A stretch of 5,422 nt of DNA, from contig JAIDJJ010000648.1 of assembly GCA_029052265.1 (NCBI GenBank), positions 1 through 5,422 of the forward strand, written 5' to 3'. The DNA comes from Muribaculaceae bacterium. Lineage in GTDB: Bacteria; Bacteroidota; Bacteroidia; Bacteroidales; Muribaculaceae. Positions 1 through 5,422 of the stretch are shown in pieces. Both the position numbers and the translations under genes were made by a program. Position 1 is the first letter of the stretch, and each line of letters opens with the position of its first letter. The notes beneath the pieces are model-generated. The model made no database searches, was not told the DNA's origin, and saw nothing but the letters and a program-made list of their open reading frames with translations.

Positions 1-497
1 ACCTCCACCCCATAATCAAAAAGAAGTGATTCATCCGCACCCGCCCCAAGCTTGCCATTACGCGGAAAATCCGGAGCATCGGAAAGACGCATTCCAAGAC
101 CCCACTCTGCATCTATCGCTATAAACAACGGCACCTCTGCGGCAGAACCCGCCCCCGACATGACTGCCGCCGACGTCAGATCCCCCTTAAGCAAAACTAT
201 CCCTCCGACATGAAGATCCGAAATATAACTTCTCAACTTCCTCATCGTAGAGACATCATCACTTGAGTAGATAGCCGGCATGAAACATTGCCCTACAATC
301 TGCTCCAAAGTCATAGTCGCCATCACGGAATCTACCCGGTCCATTACCTGCGACGTGATGTCTTGAGTGGCGGCAGCGGCATTTCCGGCGGAGTCGCCAC
401 CGGAAATGCCGCTGTCTGTTACATTTGTCCTACCTCCTCCACAAGAGACAAGACAAAATATCGCAAATAAACATATGTAGATCCGAAATCCCCTCAT
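1..497 (-). CDS. GH3-family glycoside hydrolase lipoprotein, N-terminal part (runs off the left edge)
   Basis: This is an open reading frame of 165 complete codons with no stop before the window edge, so only the N-terminus is visible. Residues 1-18 form a hydrophobic signal ending in L-V-S-C, a good lipobox with the acylated cysteine at residue 19. The residues after it (GGGRTN) lack the acidic run typical of Bacteroidota surface-export signals, so inner-leaflet or periplasmic anchoring is as likely as surface display. Residues about 20-48 are a Gly/Ser/Ala linker. From about residue 60 the protein matches the start of a GH3 catalytic barrel: TLEQIVGQCFM (62-72), a strand LHVGGIVLLKG (95-105), and AIDAEWGLGMRL (127-138), followed by DFPRNGKLGA. 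Family members are beta-N-acetylhexosaminidases (NagZ-like, acting on peptidoglycan fragments) or beta-glucosidases; in this phylum the domain is often fused to a C-terminal serine beta-lactamase-like domain, which cannot be checked here. The start ATG lies 9 bases after the upstream stop codon. The exact substrate is not determinable. Confidence 0.85.
   Translation of the reverse strand, partial: MRGFRIYICLFAIFCLVSCGGGRTNVTDSGISGGDSAGNAAAATQDITSQVMDRVDSVMATMTLEQIVGQCFMPAIYSSDDVSTMRKLRSYISDLHVGGIVLLKGDLTSAAVMSGAGSAAEVPLFIAIDAEWGLGMRLSDAPDFPRNGKLGAGADESLLFDYGVE
374..414. repeat. 15-bp perfect inverted repeat inside the lipoprotein reading frame
   Basis: The arms CAGCGGCATTTCCGG (374-388) and CCGGAAATGCCGCTG (400-414) are exact reverse complements separated by 11 bases. 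After one mismatch, two more G-C pairs can form inside the spacer. The minus-strand mRNA would fold into a strong GC-rich hairpin at about nucleotides 84-124 of the coding sequence. It encodes residues 28-42, in the low-complexity linker between the lipobox and the GH3 domain, where protein sequence is little constrained. No run of T follows on the minus strand, so it is not a standard terminator. I saw no second copy of either arm elsewhere in the window. Its function is unknown. Confidence 0.8.
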
Positions 498-506
498 ACC
501 CCGTGA

Positions 507-2081
507 TCATTGCGCCACACTCTTTACAAAGCGGACATCACGTGAAGGAGCGATTGGCAAACCCAGAGCCTGCTGCCGTTTGAACCATTGCAATATGGGG
601 ATACTGACCTCATAGTCATCAGTCCAGACCTTGATATGGTTCGCAAGAGTGACCATATCATCGTTCCCTTCCGCCACATAGTCGATAGTGCCAACCAGAT
701 AGGTCTTCTCCGGCATCACCTCCTCCCCGTCAATGACGAGCCTTACGAGATTGCGGTCTTCGTCTGTCACCGCCCTGACATTGCCGCTTATAGCCTCCCC
801 GCCTTTACGCGCAGCAACATTCATGGCATCAAAAAGATCTTTCCCTTTTAGCGAGATTATGACAAAATGATTGGAGAAAGGATACGTGGAAAGGATCTGA
901 CCTTCTGTCACAGCCCCAGCCGACATATCCTGACGGATACCACCTATATTCATGATGGCCATATCGACGCGTGGCACATTCTCTCCCGCATTTCTCAAAG
1001 AGTCGGCTATGTGGCAGGCATACCAATATCCGAAATCTGCTGTAAGATTTGCCATACCGGGAGAATTGTTTCGCATGTCGTATAGGGATGTCGCTATCTG
1101 ATGACTGTTTACCGAATCCACCACATGCTTGTATGGTGCAAGAAAATCAATCATTTTTTTGTCGTAGGCTTCTTCAGGGAAACGACCGGTGACCGGTATC
1201 AGTTCATATTTCACACGGCTGCCGTCAAATCCGGTCAGATTATCGAGATCTATCTCAAGCTTGCCTACATTTCTGCCATACTTACCTGTCTGAACTATTC
1301 TTACCTGTCGCCCCTCCGCATTCTCTACAAGAGAGGGATATTTTTCAGGATGGGCAGGGTCTATCAATGTGTGGGAATGACCGCCTATTATTATATCTAT
1401 GTCCTTGCTTGCCTTGGCAAGATCCACATCTCCGGGCTTACCGTTGGATGTGACATATCCGATATGTGTCACAGCCACGACCACATCACATTTCTTCTTT
1501 TCCTTGAGAAATGCCGCAGTCTCGTTTGCCACAGGGATCACATCTTTATATCTGACATTGATACACTTCTCTGATATAAGGCTTTTGGGATCTATATTGA
1601 TTCCGAAAAAACCGATCTTCTTCCCATCTATCTTCTTGATGACATAAGGCTGCATCACCCCCTCCATTTCCGTACCGTCGAAATCATAATTGGCGGAAAG
1701 TCGTGCCCCTTTGAGTGTCTTGTACCTTTCGGCAATATCCTTCATCCCGTTGTCAAACTCATGATTGCCGAGAATATTGATGTCATATCCGAGCATATTT
1801 GCGACAGGATATTCCACCTCTCCTCCAAAATATTTGAAATACAACGATCCCTGCACAATATCTCCGGCATTGACAAGAAGCACATTGCGCTCTGCGCCAC
1901 GCACGGAGTCTACCACTGCTTTCAGTTGGAGCATACCACCGGTTCCGTCTTTGTTCGGTTCGATCGCCGAATGAGTGTCGTTGGTATGAAGTATCACAAG
2001 TTTACCGGCTGTCGCCGGCAAACACAAGGCGGCAAGCCCCAATATGGAGAATGCCGCCTTTGCTAAAAAATTACGATTCAT
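507..2081 (-). CDS. Secreted 5'-nucleotidase / UDP-sugar hydrolase family metallophosphoesterase
   Basis: This 524-residue protein has the full two-domain layout of the UshA/5'-nucleotidase family. Residues 1-25 look like a Sec type I signal peptide (basic start, hydrophobic core, A-T-A before a likely cut at G26), so it should act in the periplasm. The only cysteine there, C20, follows Leu and does not make a lipobox. The N-terminal metallophosphoesterase domain carries all expected metal-binding motifs: D35 and H37 in HTNDTH, D74 in NAGD, N106-H107 in GNHEFD, H206 in VTHIG, and H235/H237 in GGHSH. The C-terminal nucleotide-binding domain (about 327-524) has NIGGIR (378-383), YPFSN (400-404) and DYVAEGNDD (467-475), the last standing where many relatives have a Gly-Gly-Asp motif. 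The expected reaction is dephosphorylation of extracellular nucleotides to nucleosides and phosphate; UDP-sugar cleavage is possible. The start is 11 bases after gpmI, with the A-rich ATAAA before ATG and no Shine-Dalgarno, so it is probably translated from the gpmI message. Exact substrate is inferred from family only. Confidence 0.93.
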   Translation of the reverse strand: MNRNFLAKAAFSILGLAALCLPATAGKLVILHTNDTHSAIEPNKDGTGGMLQLKAVVDSVRGAERNVLLVNAGDIVQGSLYFKYFGGEVEYPVANMLGYDINILGNHEFDNGMKDIAERYKTLKGARLSANYDFDGTEMEGVMQPYVIKKIDGKKIGFFGINIDPKSLISEKCINVRYKDVIPVANETAAFLKEKKKCDVVVAVTHIGYVTSNGKPGDVDLAKASKDIDIIIGGHSHTLIDPAHPEKYPSLVENAEGRQVRIVQTGKYGRNVGKLEIDLDNLTGFDGSRVKYELIPVTGRFPEEAYDKKMIDFLAPYKHVVDSVNSHQIATSLYDMRNNSPGMANLTADFGYWYACHIADSLRNAGENVPRVDMAIMNIGGIRQDMSAGAVTEGQILSTYPFSNHFVIISLKGKDLFDAMNVAARKGGEAISGNVRAVTDEDRNLVRLVIDGEEVMPEKTYLVGTIDYVAEGNDDMVTLANHIKVWTDDYEVSIPILQWFKRQQALGLPIAPSRDVRFVKSVAQ

Positions 2082-2092
2082 TTTATCTGTAA

Positions 2093-3601
2093 TCAGTCTG
2101 AAATCAGATCTTCACCTGTCATGTCAGCAGGCTGGGCAACGCCCATGATATGCAACAGGGAGGGAGCCACGTCAGCAAGCCTTCCGTCTTTCACTTTTGC
2201 ATCCTTGTTGCCGATATAGATGAAGGGCACAGGATTCAGTGAGTGGGCGGTATTGGGAGTACCATCTTCATTCAGTGCATGATCCGCGTTGCCGTGGTCG
2301 GCAATGATAATCGTGCCATATCCGTGAGACTTGGCTGCCTCCACCACTTTTTCCACACAAGTGTCGAGAGTGGCGACAGCTTTCTGGATCGCCGGATAGA
2401 CTCCGGTGTGACCCACCATATCTCCGTTGGCGAAGTTCACTACTATAAAATCATATTTCTCCGAATCGATAGCCTCAACAAGCTTTTCTGTCACTTCCGG
2501 AGCGCTCATTTCAGGCTGCAGGTCGTATGTGGCAACCTTGGGAGAAGGTACAAGAATACGGTCTTCACCCTCAAACGGAGCCTCACGTCCGCCATTGAAG
2601 AAGAATGTCACATGAGCATATTTTTCAGTCTCCGCTATGTGAAGCTGCTTCTTGCCTGCACGCGACACCACTTCCGCGATTGTGTCAGGAACGTCTGACT
2701 TAGAGAAGAGCACATGCACACCCTTGAATGAATCGTCGTAAGGCGTCATGCAGTAATACTGAAGATCGGGAATCGGATTCATTCCGTCTTCGGAATGCTG
2801 GGTGAGCACTGTGGTCAGCTCTTTTGCCCGGTCATTACGATAGTTGAAGAATATCACCACATGTCCGGCGCCGATCCTGCCGTCGACCTTGTCATTGACG
2901 ATAGGCTTCAGGAACTCATCGGTCACACCTTCCTCATACGATTTCTCAACCGCCTCGACAACATTCTCCGTATGAACCCCCTCTCCGTATACAAGAAGGT
3001 TATAAGCTTCTTTCAGACGCTCCCAGCGATGGTCGCGGTCCATGGCATAATACCTACCTATAACTGAAGCGATAGTTCCGGCACTCTTGTCGCAGTGCTC
3101 CTGTATCTCGCGGAGGAAACCTGCACCGCTCTTCGGGTCTGTGTCTCTTCCGTCCATAAAACAATGCAGATACACTCTCTGCAAGTCGTATGCCTTCGCG
3201 GTGTCGCACAGGGCATAAAGATGATCAAGGCTTGAATGTACGCCTCCTGCTGATGCAAGCCCCATGAAGTGGATAGGCACATTGTGCTGACGTGCATAAG
3301 CGAATGCACTCTTTATCTCCGGATTTTCTGAGAACGAACCGTCTTTTATCGCACGGTTGATCTTTACGAGATCCTGATAGACCACGCGCCCTGCGCCGAT
3401 ATTAAGATGACCTACCTCGGAATTACCCATCTGTCCGTCGGGAAGCCCCACATTTTCTCCGCTTGCCTGCAATTTTGAATTGGGATAAGTGGAGAAAAGG
3501 CTGTCCATGTAAGGTGTTGGTGTGTTGAAGATTGCGTCATCCTTGGCGTGATCGCCCAAACCATAGCCGTCAAGGATTATCAATAATGCTTTGTTTGACA
3601 T
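2093..3601 (-). CDS. gpmI: 2,3-bisphosphoglycerate-independent phosphoglycerate mutase
   Basis: This cytoplasmic glycolytic enzyme interconverts 3-phosphoglycerate and 2-phosphoglycerate through a phosphoserine intermediate and normally needs two manganese ions. At 502 residues it is close to the usual family length. The alkaline-phosphatase-like metal site is complete: D11 in LDGYG, catalytic S61 in MGNSEVGH, D394 and H398 in NGDMVGH, D435-H436 in ADHGNADH, and H453 in TAHS. Substrate-binding residues of the inserted phosphotransferase domain are also present: H122, R152-D153 in GRDTDP, R183, R189, R255 and R258 in NYRNDR, and K327. The C-terminus ends in the usual MTGEDLI. The start ATG is preceded by an A/T-rich stretch without Shine-Dalgarno, normal for Bacteroidota. 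A promoter candidate lies about 100 bases upstream, and the nucleotidase follows after 11 bases, so gpmI is probably the first gene of a three-gene operon. No sign of damage or transfer. Confidence 0.98.
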   Translation of the reverse strand: MSNKALLIILDGYGLGDHAKDDAIFNTPTPYMDSLFSTYPNSKLQASGENVGLPDGQMGNSEVGHLNIGAGRVVYQDLVKINRAIKDGSFSENPEIKSAFAYARQHNVPIHFMGLASAGGVHSSLDHLYALCDTAKAYDLQRVYLHCFMDGRDTDPKSGAGFLREIQEHCDKSAGTIASVIGRYYAMDRDHRWERLKEAYNLLVYGEGVHTENVVEAVEKSYEEGVTDEFLKPIVNDKVDGRIGAGHVVIFFNYRNDRAKELTTVLTQHSEDGMNPIPDLQYYCMTPYDDSFKGVHVLFSKSDVPDTIAEVVSRAGKKQLHIAETEKYAHVTFFFNGGREAPFEGEDRILVPSPKVATYDLQPEMSAPEVTEKLVEAIDSEKYDFIVVNFANGDMVGHTGVYPAIQKAVATLDTCVEKVVEAAKSHGYGTIIIADHGNADHALNEDGTPNTAHSLNPVPFIYIGNKDAKVKDGRLADVAPSLLHIMGVAQPADMTGEDLISD

Positions 3602-3699
3602 AATTTTATATCTTTTGCTATTTTATTTTCTAATATATACGGAAACCCTACAATTTAAGAAGGGTATGATAATTCTGCCATTGAATCGGGTTCAGTCTG

Positions 3700-3733
3700 C
3701 AAAAATACTCAAAAAATTTCATTCATAACGAAA
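3700..3733 (-). promoter_or_regulatory. Candidate Bacteroidota-type promoter for the gpmI operon
   Basis: On the minus strand the -7 box TATTTTTG (3707 down to 3700) fits TAnnTTTG exactly. Nineteen bases further upstream is TTTCGTT (3733-3727), an imperfect match to the TTTG-type -33 element. Transcription would begin near 3693-3696, giving a leader of about 90-95 bases before the gpmI ATG. That leader is A/T-rich; the only structure I noticed is a 5-bp stem (3645-3649 with 3661-3665), too weak to call. The weak -33 box lowers confidence. Confidence 0.5.
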
Positions 3734-3790
3734 TTTTCATCAACTTGTTTAAACTTTTTGTTTTTTTTGAGAGACAGATGTACAAAAGGG

Positions 3791-3826
3791 TAAAAAAAGA
3801 CAGTCCATCTTGAAAGGGACTGTCTT
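3791..3826 (-). terminator. Intrinsic terminator downstream of rplS
   Basis: The minus strand reads AAGACAGTCC (3826-3817), a 10-base loop, then GGACTGTCTT (3806-3797), a perfect 10-bp stem, followed directly by five more T residues (3796-3792). It begins 34 bases after the rplS stop codon. It should end the rsgA/rplS transcripts before the gpmI promoter, separating the ribosome block from the metabolic block. Confidence 0.92.
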
Positions 3827-3860
3827 CTGTGGCTTTCGCGCTACAACGCTAAATGAATGA

Positions 3861-4226
3861 TCACTTGTTAGCTTTCTTTGCGTAACGCTCTTTGATACGT
3901 GCCTTCTTACCTGTAAGACTACGAAGGTAATAAAGTTTTGCACGGCGAACTTTACCAAGCTTGTTTACTGTGATCGATTCGATGAACGGAGACTCGATGG
4001 GGAATATTCTTTCCACGCCCACACCGTCAGAGATTTTGCGGACAGTGAAACGCTTCTTGTCCTCATGACCGTTGATACGGATAACGACACCGCGATACTG
4101 CTGGATACGCTCCTTGTTACCCTCTTTGATGCGGTATGCTACTGTGATTGTGTCGCCGGGTCCGAATTCATCGAACTGCTTTTTGGGAGTGGCAAATGCC
4201 TCCTCCGCGATCTTGATTAAATCCAT
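3861..4226 (-). CDS. rplS: 50S ribosomal protein L19
   Basis: The 121-residue protein has the usual L19 length and conserved segments. FGPGDTITVAYRIKEG (21-36) and QQYRGVVI (42-49) form the SH3-like core. FTVRKISDGVGVERIFPIES (60-79) and PFIESI are the family signature, and GKVRRAKLYYLR (91-102) with the basic tail GKKARIKERYAKK (105-117) contacts rRNA. L19 sits at the interface between the 50S and 30S subunits. In many bacteria rplS closes an rpsP-rimM-trmD operon; here it stands apart from those genes, directly after rsgA, with its own promoter, a structured leader and its own terminator. No Shine-Dalgarno precedes the ATG, only the A-rich GACAAGACA. The independent promoter and 5' hairpin suggest separate control of L19 dosage, which is inference. 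Confidence 0.98.
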   Translation of the reverse strand: MDLIKIAEEAFATPKKQFDEFGPGDTITVAYRIKEGNKERIQQYRGVVIRINGHEDKKRFTVRKISDGVGVERIFPIESPFIESITVNKLGKVRRAKLYYLRSLTGKKARIKERYAKKANK

Positions 4227-4250
4227 TGTCTTGTCGTGATTTAGTGATTA

Positions 4251-4293
4251 CTTGCAATTTAACGAGCTTCCATGTCTCGCCAGAGATTGCAAA
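4251..4293 (-). promoter_or_regulatory. Two-tier hairpin leader at the 5' end of the rplS mRNA (candidate ribosomal-protein leader)
   Basis: In the minus-strand RNA, UUUGCAAU (4293-4286) pairs with AUUGCAAG (4258-4251): seven Watson-Crick pairs and one G-U. A 3x1 internal loop follows (C-U-C opposite A). Then UGGCGAG (4282-4276) pairs with CUCGUUA (4266-4260), five Watson-Crick and two G-U pairs, closing a 9-base loop ACAUGGAAG. The predicted transcription start lies at about 4293-4297, so the structure would occupy the very 5' end of the message and stop 24 bases before the rplS start codon. Leaders bound by ribosomal proteins are a known mode of autoregulation, and L19 leaders have been described in other bacteria; whether this matches a described class cannot be judged without a covariance search. 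Pairing is seen; regulation is inference. Confidence 0.5.
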
Positions 4294-4300
4294 TCCGGCG

Positions 4301-4332
4301 CAAAGTTACAATTTTTTTCTCACCTGCGCAAA
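4301..4332 (-). promoter_or_regulatory. Strong Bacteroidota-type promoter for rplS
   Basis: On the minus strand TTTG (4332-4329), a 20-base spacer, and TAACTTTG (4308-4301) match both the -33 and -7 elements of the Bacteroidota primary sigma factor consensus exactly. The upstream element begins three bases after the rsgA stop codon. The expected transcription start is near 4293-4297, giving a leader of roughly 67-71 bases. I see no terminator after rsgA, so read-through from rsgA may also supply rplS message. Confidence 0.85.
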
Positions 4333-4335
4333 TTT

Positions 4336-5328
4336 TCAAAACGGTTTGCGGTATTTATCTGCACCTGCCTCTTCCGACGCTTCTTCAAGTATGGATAAAT
4401 ATGAAGTATAGCGACTTTCCGATATGTAATGGTCTTCTACCGCCGGGACTACAGCGCATCCGGGTTCTCCCGTGTGCTTACAGTCGCTGTAACGGCAGTC
4501 GCGCGACATCCTGAATATCTCCGGAAAAAAATGTCCCACTTCCTCGGGGGCAAAATCAATCGTGCCGAAACCTCTGACTCCGGGAATGTCGATAAGAGCT
4601 CCACCTCCGGGGATGTCGATCATTTCTGAGAATGTTGTGGTGTGGGTGCCGGTGTGATGAATATCCGAGATCTCTCCAGTGCGCAGATCCGCACCGGGCA
4701 CCAATGCATTTATAAGCGACGACTTCCCGACCCCGCTGTTTCCGGCAAGTAGTGTGATCTTGTCTGTGACGAACTCTTTCAATTGTGGAACACCTTCCCC
4801 TGTCGTGGCTGAGACAAACAAGACAGGATACCCGATTGAGGTATATAAATTCTTGAGCGCGTCCGCAAGTTCCCGGTCATCTTCGTCCCACATGTCTTCC
4901 TTGTTCAACACGACGGCGGCTTTCACAGAATATGCCTCTGCCGTAGCGAGGAAACGGTCGATAAATGTAGTGGTGGTGACAGGCTCGCGCAATGTGGCGA
5001 CAAGGATTGCCAAATCCAGATTGGACGCAAGGATATGGCTTTCCTTGGAGAGATTTGACGCCCGCCTTATGATGTAATTCTTGCGTGGGGCTATTGCCGT
5101 GATATAGTCGGCGTCATCGGCAGCCTCCGATACTGTCACGATGTCGCCCACGGCAACAGGATTGGTCGTACGGATACCTTTTATCCTGAAATTGCCCTTG
5201 ATCCGGCAGTTGAGTTCAATGCCACTCTCCTCCATGCGCACAATGTACGCGCTCCCGGTATTCTTTATGACTCTCCCTTCTCCGATAATACTTGTCATCA
5301 TCGGGGGATCGCTCTTTTTCTTCTTCAT
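4336..5328 (-). CDS. rsgA: Ribosome small-subunit-dependent GTPase RsgA (30S maturation)
   Basis: RsgA is a circularly permuted GTPase that binds the immature 30S subunit and releases assembly factors late in maturation. The 330-residue product shows the family order. An OB-fold lies at about residues 15-80 (GEGRVIKNTGSAYIV at 16-30). The GTPase motifs come in permuted order: G4 NKED (142-145), G5 SAT (173-175), the P-loop GNSGVGKSS (196-204), switch I GTHTTT (227-232), and G3 DIPG (247-250). The C-terminal zinc knuckle C278-x4-C283-x-H285-x5-C291 is intact. The longest frame starts MKKKKSDPPMM; the first nine residues lie outside the recognisable OB-fold, and a -7 promoter box lies only four bases before this ATG, so Met10 (5301) or Met11 (5298) may be the true start. 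rplS follows after 109 bases, making a small ribosome-related cluster. Confidence 0.96.
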   Translation of the reverse strand: MKKKKSDPPMMTSIIGEGRVIKNTGSAYIVRMEESGIELNCRIKGNFRIKGIRTTNPVAVGDIVTVSEAADDADYITAIAPRKNYIIRRASNLSKESHILASNLDLAILVATLREPVTTTTFIDRFLATAEAYSVKAAVVLNKEDMWDEDDRELADALKNLYTSIGYPVLFVSATTGEGVPQLKEFVTDKITLLAGNSGVGKSSLINALVPGADLRTGEISDIHHTGTHTTTFSEMIDIPGGGALIDIPGVRGFGTIDFAPEEVGHFFPEIFRMSRDCRYSDCKHTGEPGCAVVPAVEDHYISESRYTSYLSILEEASEEAGADKYRKPF

Positions 5329-5332
5329 GATG

Positions 5333-5340
5333 CAAAATTA
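5333..5340 (-). promoter_or_regulatory. Candidate -7 promoter box before rsgA
   Basis: TAATTTTG on the minus strand fits TAnnTTTG exactly, but no clear TTTG-type -33 element lies 19-21 bases upstream (the bases there read AAGACAG). If used, transcription would begin near 5325-5329, at or inside the first codons of the longest rsgA frame. Upstream to the window edge (5341-5422) I see no gene and no terminator; a TATAAT near 5376-5381 and a TAACTTTT at 5411-5418 are weaker alternatives. Confidence 0.45.
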
Positions 5341-5422
5341 ATAAAACTTTTCATATTACTGTCTTGAAATGCATTATAAAGGTATATATCCATATCCCCC
5401 GGGAAAGTGAAAAGTTACTTAT

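Noticed and set aside
288..470. Plus-strand open frame of 60 codons opposite the lipoprotein gene
   Set aside because: It lies wholly antisense to the GH3 reading frame, has no recognisable domain, and part of its sequence comes from the inverted repeat.
1450..1472. Imperfect palindrome GTGACATAT-CCG-ATATGTGTCAC inside the nucleotidase gene
   Set aside because: It has a two-base bulge, encodes conserved family sequence next to VTHIG, and has no promoter or gene boundary nearby; chance or coding constraint explains it.
1101..1574. Plus-strand open frame of 157 codons opposite the nucleotidase gene
   Set aside because: It is antisense to a protein with intact catalytic motifs, is rich in Ile/Tyr/His/Cys in a way typical of reverse-frame translation, and resembles no family I recognise.
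3645..3665. Possible hairpin ACCCT/AGGGT in the gpmI leader
   Set aside because: Only five base pairs with an 11-base loop and no further pairing; too weak to call a riboswitch or attenuator.
3741..3790. A/T-rich stretch with GTTTAAAC and poly-T, considered as a second terminator or operator
   Set aside because: No stable stem precedes the T run in either orientation, and the good terminator at 3791-3826 already ends rplS; base composition alone is not evidence.
3749..3958. Minus-strand open frame overlapping the rplS end and its terminator
   Set aside because: It is out of frame with rplS and passes through the terminator hairpin; nothing supports translation.
4679..5077. Plus-strand open frame of 132 codons opposite rsgA
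   Set aside because: It is the reverse-frame shadow of the well-conserved RsgA GTPase domain; no promoter or domain supports it.

Overview
The window looks like ordinary chromosome from a member of the Bacteroidota, most likely the order Bacteroidales. Three observations support this. Promoters match the Bacteroidota -33/-7 form, with the -7 box TAnnTTTG seen three times. The stretches before the start codons are A-rich and have no Shine-Dalgarno sequence. The partial gene at the left edge resembles the GH3-type lipoproteins common in this phylum. A family- or genus-level placement cannot be made from the sequence alone.

All five genes lie on the minus strand, so transcription runs from high to low coordinates. 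The order is rsgA (ribosome-assembly GTPase), rplS (ribosomal protein L19), a clear intrinsic terminator, gpmI (cofactor-independent phosphoglycerate mutase), a secreted 5'-nucleotidase-family enzyme, and the first 165 codons of a GH3-family lipoprotein that leaves the window at position 1.

There are two transcription blocks. Positions 3791-5340 hold a ribosome block: rsgA with a -7 box almost touching its start codon, then rplS with its own strong promoter and a structured 5' leader, ending in a 10-bp-stem terminator. Positions 1-3733 hold a second block with one promoter candidate before gpmI. Its three genes are separated by only 11 and 9 bases and are probably one operon. The genes serve different jobs: central glycolysis in the cytoplasm, nucleotide salvage in the periplasm, and a sugar hydrolase anchored in the envelope. 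Co-transcription is well supported by spacing, but a shared function is not evident.

I found no mobile element, CRISPR array, tRNA, rRNA or defence system. No gene in the window is of an unknown family. The items most worth a second look are the two-tier hairpin leader of rplS with a four-codon reading frame inside it, a 15-bp perfect inverted repeat inside the lipoprotein linker, and the conflict between the rsgA promoter and its longest reading frame.
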